A stretch of DNA of 64,000 nt, from positions 35,053,170 to 35,117,169 of the forward strand of contig CM025850.1 of assembly GCA_003952965.2 (NCBI GenBank). Direction: 5' to 3'. The first letter of the stretch is position 1. Each line of letters begins with the position of its first letter. Below the pieces are notes generated by a model that was not told where the DNA came from, did not search any database, and saw nothing but the letters and a program-made list of their open reading frames with translations. Source of the DNA: Morella rubra (lineage: Eukaryota; Streptophyta; Magnoliopsida; Fagales; Myricaceae). Position numbers and translations under genes: made by a program. Positions 1 through 17,816 of this stretch are shown in pieces.

Positions 1-1085
1 AATTAACTCAGAAGTATCTGTTTTCTAAATAATGTTGTTAAGTTTTGTTCTTATAATTGTTTTTGCAGACTCATATGCTTTGTTGTTTTATAAACCACTT
101 CAAATTCCAATATTAGAAGACATCCGACTTGTTTGAACAACATTGTCACCTGCCTTGAAATTCTTCTAATAACTCTAAACACTTAAAAATTGTTCGTTGG
201 GCTAGAATTTATACACTAGGAAACGACGACTCTCAATAAACGACGGGTCGCTGTAGAACAAAGCCAGCTTTTCAGTCCTATTATATATGTTAATCTCCCA
301 AGATTGGGGTGGGTTGATAAAGAGCCCTTATGGGCCTAGCTTACCATGCTTTCTAGGGCTAGACAAGATCCCATCGCTGGGCTCTTCTTTACTATCATTT
401 CACTGTCCCCAACAATTTGAGGTCGATTTAGCATCCCTAACTCTACCTGTCTGCTGGCCTTTTTGTTGCTCCTGTTTTTTGTTCTTATAATTTAGCATCC
501 CTTTTCTTCTGTTCTTGGGCCTTTAGAATGTCGCATTGGAAACTGAACGAACCCTCGCTATCAAAGGTGCAAGGGGTAATTGGTATGTGTGGTTGGTTGA
601 GGGAAACACCACATGTCATCTTTATTCATAATCTTTCGTAACTTTGCACTTTTTCTTACCTAAATCGATGGTAGCCACCATATTTGAAGAAGCTGGGTAA
701 TAGGATACAAATCGATTCTCTGGGTAGGTGGTATGCATCCATCAGTTTGCTTGAATTTCAGAGCGATCGAATTCAACGTCTGTGGGCCGCATTGACTAGC
801 GGAATTATTCAAGTTAACTATATCTGCAACATTTGACTGGCCAAAATGCTTGTTTTTACAATCTCGATTCTTTTCTATTCTTTATCATGATTTTTTTTTT
901 TTTTTTTTTTATAATTCTGAAACGGTGGAATTACATGTAAATTGTGAAGACAGGATAACTGAAAAATGAGAGACATTGTCGTACAATCATTTCAATCTTT
1001 GTAGGGTTTGAATGCTTTATAGTATTGCGGGTCGTTTTCCACGGCCACCTTTGTTTTCTTCTTTAGTCAATTATGTAGAGATTGT
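1..1085. other. Upstream region of beta-glucosidase gene 1, no gene recognised
   Basis: I see no coding region here; the short open frames have no family signature and no splice context. A run of about 20 T lies at 892-911. At about 214-260 a short stretch begins CACTAGGAAACGACGAC and continues with ACGACGGGTCGCTGTAG, which resembles the ends of some small CACTA-type elements, but no partner end was found. The last few hundred bases should hold the promoter of gene 1. Confidence 0.5.
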
Positions 1086-1086
1086 C

Positions 1087-1092
1087 TATATA
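1087..1092 (+). promoter_or_regulatory. Probable TATA box of beta-glucosidase gene 1
   Basis: CTATATAC lies 49 bases before the ATG of gene 1. The paralogous gene 2 has CTATAAAAC at almost the same distance (about 50 bases) from its own ATG, so position is conserved while the sequence between differs. This implies a very short 5' untranslated region, about 15-20 bases if transcription starts about 30 bases downstream of the box. An upstream ATG at 1108 would then fall outside or at the very start of the mRNA. Confidence 0.5.
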
Positions 1093-1135
1093 CAAGAAGC
1101 CTGGTTCATGGCACCGAGGACAACCAAAAGCAGTC

Positions 1136-5111
<3,976 letters not shown>

Positions 5112-5129
5112 ACATATTCGTCCCTTTTA

Positions 5130-5607
5130 GCAGAGATCTGGTTTTTGCTTGCTGGTAGGTGCGATATTTTCAGAATATATCGGTGTTGGGATGACAATAT
5201 ATCTGTGGCTGTCTCACAATGGATGGCAGAGGGAGAATGTAAATCAACTCTGCGCAGACTCATGCTTGCGGCTGCCAGTATCTGGAAGGAAAGAAATCAC
5301 CGGGTTCATTCCGGTAAGCAGAGGAGAGAATTCCTGTTTTCAATGAGATTTTGTTGGAGTGGTAAAGCTGAAGCTAAAATCCATGAAGACCACTGCTATC
5401 ACTTACAGGCGCCTTTAGTACTCCGATTTCCCCCTGGTGCATGTAATATTTTATGCTTGGGTAACCTGTCTCATTTGACTCTTTTATCCTACTGGTAGAA
5501 TGCTATCGGCTCTGATATGCATTGGCTCTTGTATGTGAACATGTCATGTGTATCTCGACATTTTAATTTATATTTCATACCAAGTTACCCAAAAAAAAAA
5601 AAAAAAA
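5130..5607 (+). mobile_element. L1-type LINE relic (3' end of ORF2) with poly(A) tail
   Basis: The open frame at 5145-5498 contains LRRLMLAAASIWKERNHRVH. This matches the zinc-binding reverse-transcriptase C-terminal region (zf-RVT) that ends plant LINE ORF2 proteins, where a 'WxERNxRxF/H' motif is characteristic. A run of 17 A follows at about 5591-5607, as expected for a LINE tail. Only the last part of ORF2 is present, so this is a 5'-truncated dead insertion, 20-30 bases downstream of the stop codon of gene 1. The exact 5' edge is uncertain. It may now supply the 3' untranslated sequence of gene 1. Confidence 0.6.
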
Positions 5608-5660
5608 TTAAAAGCCTCATTTAAAAAGCAAATACAGATCTGATCCAGAAGGATCTTCAG

Positions 5661-5666
5661 TTTATT
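5661..5666 (-). terminator. Possible poly(A) signal of beta-glucosidase gene 2
   Basis: AATAAA on the minus strand (TTTATT on +) lies about 55 bases downstream of the stop codon of gene 2, within the range of a plant near-upstream polyadenylation element. Plants use this signal loosely, so the call is tentative. Confidence 0.4.
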
Positions 5667-5720
5667 GATTGGAGATGGTCCTATCTCCATTTTATGTAGT
5701 ACTGAATATCGTCATGATGC

Positions 5721-9458
<3,738 letters not shown>

Positions 9459-9502
9459 AACTGATTTTGGTAATGGTGGGTATAGCACTACCTACCTTGG
9501 CG

Positions 9503-9510
9503 TTTTATAG
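9503..9510 (-). promoter_or_regulatory. Probable TATA box of beta-glucosidase gene 2
   Basis: CTATAAAAC on the minus strand lies about 45-50 bases before the ATG at 9458. Gene 1 has a TATA-like box at the matching distance. The remaining promoter between here and the CACTA terminus at 9777 is under 300 bases, so the transposon inserted close to the core promoter and separates it from any distal control elements. Confidence 0.55.
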
Positions 9511-9788
9511 AGGAGCACCAACACCAATAATTCTGAAAAGGATAACTGTACCTGTACAAGGAGCGCGCTGATCAGGACAAAGAAAGAATTGTTTAATCAA
9601 AAGGAAAAAGAAAACGAGCAAGATGATGAAAACGACAGGTCACTAGTATGTAATCGAGTTATTTGTCATATGCAAGTCCAAAAGATCAATTCTACATAAT
9701 GAAAACCCTATTTAATTACCTCGTGTTATTTATTGATTTAATTAACTCGTATATGACGTTGAATTTCTTTCCCTGCCACTACAAAAAA

Positions 9789-9830
9789 ATTGACTTTTAG
9801 TGACAAAATATTTTGTCACTAAAAGTCAAT
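9789..9830. repeat. Perfect 42-bp palindrome next to the CACTA terminus
   Basis: Two 21-bp arms (9789-9809 and 9810-9830) are exact reverse complements with no spacer. The arm reads ATTGACTTTTAGTGACAAAA plus one T. The core TTTAGTGAC recurs in looser form to about 9955. Subterminal inverted repeats of this kind are common in CACTA elements, but a spacerless perfect palindrome a dozen bases from the end is notable. Confidence 0.9.
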
Positions 9831-10174
9831 ATTTCGTCACTAAAAGTATTAGTGACGAAATTTTTTCGTCACGAGCTCCGTCAGTGAATGATACGAAACC
9901 CAAATTTCGTCACGAAAAATTTTTAGTGACCGAAATTTTTCGTATTTTTTGTCACTAAATTTACTGATCGATCGGTAATTGTGGCGATCGGTCGGTGAAA
10001 ACGAAGTGATGGATCGATTGGAAAGGCGATCGATCGGTATACATTTGAGATGATTGAACGATACGTATTGATGATCAATCCATTACGTATTGGTGATTGA
10101 TCAACACATTTAAACGATCGCACGGTAAGCGATCGATCACACAGGGTGTTATCAATAAACGGTAAGTGATCGAG

Positions 10175-10213
10175 TTTATTGATTTAATTAACTCGTATAT
10201 GACGTTGAATTTC
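10175..10213 (+). repeat. Internal copy of host flanking DNA (39-bp exact direct repeat of 9729-9767)
   Basis: The 39 bases 9729-9767, which lie outside the CACTA terminus and just before it, recur without mismatch at 10175-10213 inside the element, 446 bp away. The shared core includes TTAACTCGTATATGACG. The inner copy interrupts the run of CGATCGATC motifs. It looks like filler DNA copied during repair, or a trace of a rearranged end. Confidence 0.85.
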
Positions 10214-10268
10214 ACATGGTAAGTGATCGATCACACGGTAAGCGATCGATCGCACGGTAAGAAATAGA

Positions 10269-10632
10269 CGATCGATCGCTTCAGCAACGACGATCGGACG
10301 CTTTATATAAGCGATCGATCACTTAAGTATCACGATCGATCGTTATGCCATGGACGATCGGTCGTTTAATTCAGCGATGGAATGTTGATTTATGAACCGA
10401 TCGATCAGTGATATTGGACGATCGATCGGTTTTGTAGGAGAATCGATCGTCTATTTCTACACCGATCGATCGCTTATAGTACCGACTGATCGCTTGCACA
10501 TAGACGATTGATCATTTATTTTACTGATCGATCAGTAATTTTGTCGTTTTAATATTAGCAATTGAACAGTTGTATTGGACGATCGATCGGTTGAACAACA
10601 ACCGATCGATCGCTGAATATGCCGATCGAACA
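10269..10632. repeat. Left subterminal array of CGATCGATCG motifs at about 21-bp spacing
   Basis: Motif starts read by eye: 10269, 10291, 10312, 10333, 10355, 10375, 10398, 10419, 10440, 10463, 10483, 10505, 10525, 10559, 10580, 10603, 10623. Apart from one 34-bp step the spacing is 20-23 bp, about two turns of the helix. The consensus is roughly A/G-C-CGATCGATCG-G/C-T; it is self-complementary, and several copies are degenerate. Further, less regular copies run from 9963 to 10260. CACTA subterminal repeats are the binding sites of the element's TNPA-type protein, so these are candidate TNPA sites. Confidence 0.8.
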
Positions 10633-10818
10633 GTGGTAATAGAATTGTTTTTTTTTAAACAATAATAATAGAAAATATTATATAACACGTACATTTTATA
10701 ATAATAATACAATACTCACATTAATAAATATCAATAATAACATATAGTGATCCATAATTAAATCGAAAATAATATCGTAATAATACATAATTAAAAAGTT
10801 ATTACAATATACATGCAT

Positions 10819-12411
10819 CTACCTTTTTGAACCCCCAAACTGGCTGAATAGTCGCTTTGACATGTCGCTCATTTTCTTCTCCATTACAGAGGACATTTTC
10901 TTCTCCAGTTCCTTCGATATTTCTGCCCGTAAGCGCTCTTGCTCCTTTCGCATGCGCTCTTGTTCCTGTTGCATGCGCTCCTCGTGCTCCACTCACATGC
11001 GCTCTTTCTCCCTTTTCATGAGCTCCTGCTCCACCCGCTGCTCCTCACGGTGGTCCCTCAGCGTGGCCTCCATCTCAGCTTGCTTCTTCGCAAATTCTTG
11101 CAAGTCTTTTTCTCTAGCAGCTCTCATCGCCTCTATCTCATCCCTTGCCTTTGCTAGCTGGTGCTGTAGATCAGAAGACTGTGTAGTCAAAGTTGATGAA
11201 GGCGGAGGCTTAACCGCCCGTCCTAATCCCGAACATATCCCGACTTCTTGCCCAATATCTCAGAATATACTTCAATTTCGGTGTAAGTCTTCCCTTCTAA
11301 ATCACACTGACGCTGGAAGGCATCCATCCGTTCCTGAAAAAATGACAATAATTACCAGAAACATTAATGTAGATAAACTATACATAAATTACATAAAGTA
11401 GATTAAAATGAAAGCGACTTACATAAATTTCTCTCGCTCCTTCCGAGGTCCAAATCCATCTTTGTTTGTATAATTCTTTTTATACAGCTCTGCAGGATTG
11501 ATATTGCCGCTTTCTTGATTTTTCTACATGACAATAGCATAAAGTTATTGACAAACAATATCAATAAAGTCTAAGATTTAGTTGTTAACTTACCATGCAA
11601 GCTCGTGTGCGCTGGAACGAGCGCGAACCAGCAGCGTGGTTCACAGTCAACTTTGATCTATTCTTCTTATTTTGCTCGCTTCGTTTCTGCGATATTTTAA
11701 GTAATTAAATATTAAAAGAATGTAATATTTAAGCAACGGGTTTTTGTAATCACGTACCATAAATGCTTCGCTGGTGAACAGATCGCATAACTCCTTCCAC
11801 TGTTCTTCTGTGGTATCAGGGTGCGGCTTCAGCAACGCCGCCTCTTTACTCGGAACTTCTTAAAATATGCATGCATTCGGTTGCGGTGCGTTCGACGTGC
11901 CGTCATCATAGTCTCGACCACCGTCCTCACGTCCTCATGACGGGTGTAGTCAAGGTCGAAGTGGTCCTGCATAAGTACCAAAACATACAATATTACAATG
12001 ATAAACGAAATGTCCACCAAAAATTCTATGTTTACGAGTTTAATCATACCAACACCCGATCCATAATGTACTCCTTCACTTCTGCAGGAACATCGACCCA
12101 CTTGTTAACTGAGATCGGAATCAGCCCTCGGACCAACATTCCAATCTTCGTCGATAGAGTGGCAGCAGTGGAAGACACTCCTCCACACTCTCCTCCGGGA
12201 TATGCACCGATAGTTTCCGGACCCGGACCCAAGACTCTTCTCCAAACTGACTCCACGTGTCCTACCTCGCCCACGTTTAGAAGCTGATGTCGCTACATAA
12301 AATAAAATTAACAAAGTTAGTCGGTCGGTTAACTTAAGGAAATTGAAATATAACTTAGAATAATTTCTTACATGCACAACTACTAGGACAAGCTGGCGTG
12401 CCTTGACTCAT
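10819..12411 (-). CDS. TNPA-like protein of CACTA element (plant transposase Ptta/En/Spm family), frame broken
   Basis: Resembles the plant Ptta/En/Spm transposase family (Pfam PF03004 type), expected to be a DNA-binding accessory protein recognising subterminal repeats. It probably starts at MSQGTPACPSS (12411), followed by an intron and an RGRGRTRG-containing exon. Next comes KIGMLVRGLIPISVNKW (about 12160-12100), then FDLDYTRHEDVRTVV through RMHAYFKKF (about 11950-11860), then TTEEQWKELCDLFTSEAF (about 11810-11750). QKRSEQNKKNR and NHAAGSRSFQRTRA (about 11690-11590) are the family's hallmark 'SxxNKxNR...GSxSF' block. The C-terminal part (11190-10819) is a long charged coiled coil rich in E, R, K and M, ending at TAG 10819. 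The coiled coil contains an in-frame TGA at about 10997, and exon reading frames change near 12250, so this copy looks inactive. Introns were placed approximately. Confidence 0.75.
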
Positions 12412-12781
12412 GCCTTCATTCACTCTCAAGGAGCGCTCAGGTAGGACTCGGGATCGGACTCATACTATGCAACTGTCCAGAAGTAACTGAAGGAAATTCT
12501 CGTCCACGCTTCATTTCACCGTAGAAGCTGTGACATAACAAAATAAACGATAAAGATATGGTAAACGAGACAGTAACAGTAAAAATAGTTCAGCAAACAT
12601 CAACATTAGAAAGAAAAATATACATGAAAGAAATTATTAATCAGAATCTGATTCTTGCACGTTATCGCCCGATGCCTCATTCTCAGTAGAGTGCTATCAC
12701 TTTCGAACGAATCTTCGTCCCCACTTTCTTCGGTATTCTCTTCAATTTCTGCTTCATCCCCCTCTGAAACATCATTACTAT

Positions 12782-15700
12782 CTATACGTCTTTTTTTCGC
12801 CGATCAATTGCCTCAGAAGCTTGGATAACGTTTGGCGTAACGTCATCCCTCCGTAGTGGATTAAGATTAAACTGTCGGAAGTCTATAAACAAGTCAATGG
12901 CATCGTCCTCTTGATACGCTTCATTCGCGATGGCTGCTCCCGATTCAATGTTTACATCAACTTCACCATCCGGATCCAGGCCGGGAATGTCATATGCATT
13001 TCTACACGACAACTTCTGCACGACTCGCCATGTAGGTCCATGCAGATTATCAACTAGATAAAACACTTGACTTGCTTGATTAGCCAAAACAAATGGATCT
13101 TCTAAACCACAGTCGGGAGTATGTTTCTAAAAGTCTACACGACCCGGTGATCGTCGACTCAATCACACAAAACAAATATACAGTATTTCCCGCAAGTATT
13201 GCATGGCATAAATGTCTACAAGCCTTCCGTAAAATTCTATTGGATTTCCCTCATGTGATCCCGGTACTACAATACCACTGTTCTGAGTTCTCCGTCGTTC
13301 TTCCCGTTGTACTGTATGATATCTACATCCGTTCATAACACATGCAGAATAACGCATCACTCGTGTATCAGGCCCACGTGCCAATGAATACAATTCATCG
13401 ATCGATGTACATGGATTTTGAGAACGTAATTTTTGAACCTACAACAATATATTAGAAGGTCATTAAAAACAAAGACACGAATTTAATTTGAATTATTTGT
13501 CAATAACACTTACTCGCCCTAAGAACCAATCCGGAAATTGTTCCTCATGCATACGAGAAATGTTACCAACTCCTTGCGCGCGAAGTTCGTCCATGTGTTC
13601 ACTGTAATGATAAGGTTAATCAACGACTGTATATTATAGAAAACCTATGAAATTTTATTTTACTTACTCTAAGTAGTTGCTGATGCCTTTGCAATTGTTC
13701 AGCACAAACCACCAAGCTTTCTTGAACTCTGTTCGGTCTATGTCATGTCCTTTTCCAGCCCCTAGCAATCTAATTCTCTGAGTGAACACATCCAATGACC
13801 TTTCTGGTATCTCGGGATCGCGTCAGAATCGTAGTTTCGATCTCTACGATTAAACACTGTTTCGACCCCTCGGAGGTATTGGGAACAAAATGTCGAACAC
13901 TCATTCTCAATATACGCTTCTGCAATCGACCCTTCGGGACGAGACTTATTTTTCACATTCCGTTTCGAGCGACCCATCAACCGTTCAACTGGATACATCC
14001 ATCTGTATTGTACTGGTCCAGCAAGCATTGCTTTGCGCGGTAAGTGGACCGCCAAATGCATCATTACTGTAAAAAAAGCGGGTGGAAAAATCATTTCCAA
14101 CTTGCATAAAATTATCCCGATATCTTCTGACATCCTCTGCAATACATAAATCTTCAACGTACGAGAACACAACTCTCGAAAAAACAAACATAATTCAGTC
14201 ACTGCGCCACACACGTCTTCCTTCAACAACCCTCGGATCATCACTGGAAGAACCCTCTGCAAGAACACATGACAATCATGACTTTTCATTCCAGAAACCT
14301 TCAACTCATCTAGATTCACACAACGTGAAATCTCAGCTGCATAACCATCGGGGAACCTCACATCTTTTAACCACTCACAGGCCCTCCTTCGCTCTTTCCG
14401 AATTAAAGTATACACCGCTTGAGGCATCAATTCAACCCGACCTTCATGCACCAAGTGCAAGTCTTTTTTGACCCCCATTTCAGCTAAATCTCTACGTGCA
14501 CCCGCTGAATCTCTGGTCTTGAACTCGATATTCATCATCGTCCCGATCACGTTGTCACATATGTTCTTCTCGATGTGCATCACGTCCAAGTTATGCCTTA
14601 ACCCTAATGTACTCCAATACGGTAGTTGAAAAAAATATGCTCTTCTTCGTCCAATTCAAACGTTCCGACGATTGTTTCTTCTTTCCCTATTCTTCCCTGA
14701 CGCTTTACCAAAGATAGTCTCCCCGACATGCGTCAATTGTTCCAATATGTCCTCACCAGTTAACTCCTCAGGCGGAAGTCTATGTTCTTCTTTCCCATCG
14801 AACGTATCCACATCATATCTCCATGCATGCCCCTGGTGTCAAATATCTCCTATGACCCATATAACACATTCTTCTCCCGTGCTTCAACCACTTATAGTCA
14901 GTGTCTAAATTACACGTTGGACATGCCAACTTCCCTTTGGTACTCCATCCAGATAAATTGGCATATGCTGGAAAATCATTTATGGTCCACATCAAAGCTG
15001 CATGCATCTTAAATGTCGTCCCATCTGAAGCGTCATGTGTCTCAACTCCATCTTCCCATAGTTGTTTCAACTCTTCCACTAAAGGTCGAAGATATACATC
15101 TATATCATTTCCCGGTGACTTTCGACCTGGAATCAGAAGAGTCATTAGTGAAAATGGGACCTTCATACACCTCTATGGGGGTAAATTATATGGAAACACA
15201 ACGACCGGCCAAATACTGTATGCATTGCTCATGTTTCCGAACGGATTAAACCCGTCAGAAGCAAGACCAAGGCGGACGTTGCGGCATCTTGAGCAAACCA
15301 ATCGTGGTCCTTATCAAAATTCTTCCAAACCAATGAATCTGCAGGATGCCTCAAACTCTCCCCATCATCGACCATTTTTCCTTATGCCATCTCATGTCAA
15401 TTGCTACATCTTTTGTGGTAAACAAACGTTTAAGTCTAGGGATTAAAGGGAAATGACGCAACACTTTTCTGGGAATTTGATTGCGCAAATCATTTTCGAA
15501 TTTCCACCGGGACACCCCACATATTGACATCTGTCTAACTCACTGTTTTCCTTCCAAAACAACACACAATCATTCTGACATGCATGGATTTTATCATAAC
15601 TAAACCCAAGATCCTTTCGCAATTGTTTCGCCTCGTAATACGATCCCGGTAACGTCTCCCCCTCTGGCAACGCCTCCTTAATCAATTGTAATACCATATC

Positions 15701-16258
15701 AAATGCCTTAACGACAACTTATTCTCCGACTTCACATGCAACAACCGGACCGTAAATGACAACTTACTAAACTTGGTACATCCAGGATACAATTCATGTT
15801 CTGCCTCTTCCCATAATTTATTAAGTGGTGTCGAAGCCTTCGGTCCCCAAGTGGGGTTTCCTTAATATTAGGGTTCTCCGTTTCAACCCTTGCCGCCCCA
15901 CCATCTAATCCGGCACGAACATCGGTTAACATTTCCTCCATTCTATCAGAGTTATCTCCCTCTAAATCATCATCACTATATGGTAAGCTCGCACCGGACT
16001 CTTGACTCAACTTTGAAGTAAGTTGAATACCCTTCCCGTGAAACACCATGACTTATAGCTCACATCAAACCCATTAATGTATATATGATCTTCCATTTTA
16101 TCCAACACTTGAAACACTACATTTCTGCACTTCCGACACGGACATCTGATCTGACCCCGAGAGTCTACACAACAAGCAGCCATACCGACAAACCCACGGA
16201 CCCCCTCCGCATACTTTTCACCAAACCGATTTTTCTCGTAAACCCAACTTTTATCCAT
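12782..16258 (-). CDS. TNP2/TNPD-like CACTA transposase, frame broken at several points
   Basis: This is the catalytic transposase of the element. It starts at MDKSWVYEKNRFGEKY (16258), the typical start of the transposase-associated domain, with CPCRKCRN. Then come an acidic linker (about 15980-15880) and ALPEGETLPGSYYEAKQL with KIHACQNDCVLFWKE (about 15670-15540). The TNP2 core (Transposase_21 type) has LLIPGRKSPGNDIDVYLRP, WTINDFPAYANLSGWSTKG and MGHRRYL (15140-14830), then DVMHIEKNICDNVIGT (14589). The DUF4218-type domain holds LPRKAMLAGPVQYRWMYP and NECSTFCSQYL (about 14080-13850). The DUF4216-type region holds YGRLVDIYAMQY and ANQASQVFYLVDN (13250-12980). The reading frame changes near 16050, 15480 and 15170 and again between 14813 and 14589, and introns in the 13.7-13.1 kb part are approximate. 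It lies upstream of the TNPA-like gene in the same direction, as in En/Spm, where one transcription unit gives both products. Nonfunctional as assembled. Confidence 0.85.
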
Positions 16259-16632
16259 CGCCACCAATCTAAAAAAATACACAAATTAAGTAATTCATAA
16301 ACACCAATCATTGTAACTTGACTTTAAGCCCAGCTGATAGGTCCTATCCATTCAAGATTGTGCATTTGGAGTTGAACATCAGTTCAACTTGTGTCCATCC
16401 ATACCTCGAAAAAATTCGCAGCATCTCCCCCCAGTCCCCAAAGTACACGCACCAGCGTTGGAGGCAAACGTCATCAACGATAGTTGTATGACGTCATACA
16501 CCAATGCTAGTAGTATACCCAGAAGACAAAAGGTAGATGATACCGAATTTCCTCCAAGACTGGACAGGACACAAGTACCGAACTCGTCCAACCACGAATA
16601 CACAATCTCAAACTGTCCATATTGTGGACAAT

Positions 16633-16682
16633 TCAAGGGTTATTACGCGATAAACGCATATTTATCGCGTCTTAACCCTTGA
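16633..16682. repeat. Long hairpin upstream of the transposase gene
   Basis: Arms of 22 bases (TCAAGGGTTA..ACGCGATAAA and its complement TTTATCGCGT..TAACCCTTGA) with two mismatches flank a 6-base loop, CGCATA. It lies about 375 bp upstream of the transposase ATG, inside the probable 5' leader or promoter region of the element. It could be a structural or regulatory element, or the relic of a small inserted palindrome. Confidence 0.75.
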
Positions 16683-16998
16683 ACGGGTCTAAGGGTACAC
16701 ACATTATATCCCAAAAATAAACTCAAACATAACAAGTCAAAAACACTCCAATATTCATCCTCCATGCTTCTCAAACTCCATAATTTATTTCCAGAACTCA
16801 AGCACTTCAATAATCAAACATTCAATATAAAGCTCAAATATTATACATGTATCACTATTAAAAAAAACACTCCTATAATCATCCTCCAGTCTTCTCAAAC
16901 TTCATGATTCATTTCCAGAACTCAAGCACTTCAATAATTAAACATGAGAATAGAATAAATGCTACACAAGGTCAATAACTTGCAATCTGCCCTAACCC
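16683..16998. other. CACTA interior with a repeated 70-bp block, no gene
   Basis: Two similar blocks begin near 16740 and 16865. Each contains CTCAAACT(C/T)CAT, then TTATTTCCAGAACTCAAGCA or TCATTTCCAGAACTCAAGCA, and CTTCAATAAT. They form an imperfect direct repeat about 125 bp apart. No coding potential is visible. Confidence 0.6.
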
Positions 16999-17816
16999 GC
17001 GATCGATCGATACTATAGACGATCGATCGGCTTTCAAGACCGATCGATCGTCATTATACAGATGATCGATCGGTGAACCTCCATCTAACACACGATCGAT
17101 CTCAGAATCTGGTGATCGATCGTGACTAACCCAGATCGACAAAACAGCTTGCCAGCCTCCCACACACTCAAATCCACGCCCAAAACACTCACAAATCATC
17201 CTCATGCAATACTAATTCTAATATACATATTAAAAATACTCTAAGAAGCTCTAATCAACACAAATCCAATCCACAACACCCACGAATAGAAAATAAAAAT
17301 AACACCAAATAACCAACGAAATCATTCAAAAATCGTAGTGTAGGTTGAGGAATTACCTTTTGCACGAAATGTAGACCAAAACGAACTAAATCCACACCAA
17401 AATCTCACAAATGTCGCCCAAATTTTTCAATATTCACCGGTTAAAAAACCAATGAATTTGAGCTTGGGCTTAACTTCTAAACACTCTCACAACTAAAAGG
17501 ACGGTATTTAGACAAAATTAAAGGGAAAAATGGCTCCTTGCCGCGAGTCTCTAGTTTCCTCTTGCCGTGGGTGTGTTTTTGCTTCACCCACGGCTTTAGA
17601 GCATCCTGGCATTTCAAGCGCGATAAACACCGATCGATCAGATTACCGATCGATTGCGACCAAGCATTAAAATTCCCGCCCAGTTTTTAGAAAGATCGAT
17701 CGGTGTTACGTTTAAAACGACGTCGCATGAAGCCCCAAAATTAACGATCCATCGGTACCAAAATATTAAACGACACCGTTACGTACCGATCGATCGCCAA
17801 TAAAGCGATCGATCGG
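16999..17816. repeat. Internal clusters of CGATCGATCG motifs upstream of the transposase gene
   Basis: Motif starts near 17000, 17020, 17041, 17063, 17093, 17113 and 17133 again step by about 20-22 bp with one 30-bp step. A looser second group lies at about 17610, 17647, 17692, 17786 and 17805. For the leftward transposase gene these lie 0.7-1.5 kb upstream of the ATG, which fits a promoter that also binds the TNPA-like protein. Between the groups (17143-17600) I see only AT-rich DNA without a gene. Confidence 0.75.

Noticed and set aside
210-262. CACTAGGAAACGACGAC as a second CACTA or MITE terminus
   Set aside because: No partner terminus, target duplication or repeated inner motif was found nearby, so it stays an unsupported resemblance.
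10862-11401. Plus-strand open frame of 179 codons rich in Ser, Cys and Phe
   Set aside because: It is the antisense shadow of the coiled-coil part of the TNPA-like gene on the minus strand.
14901-15446. Plus-strand open frame of 181 codons
   Set aside because: It is antisense to the TNP2 core of the transposase gene and shows no domain of its own.
16379-16636. Minus-strand open frame upstream of the transposase start
   Set aside because: Hydrophobic and cysteine-rich by chance, with no family match. The transposase-associated domain clearly starts at MDKSW further downstream.
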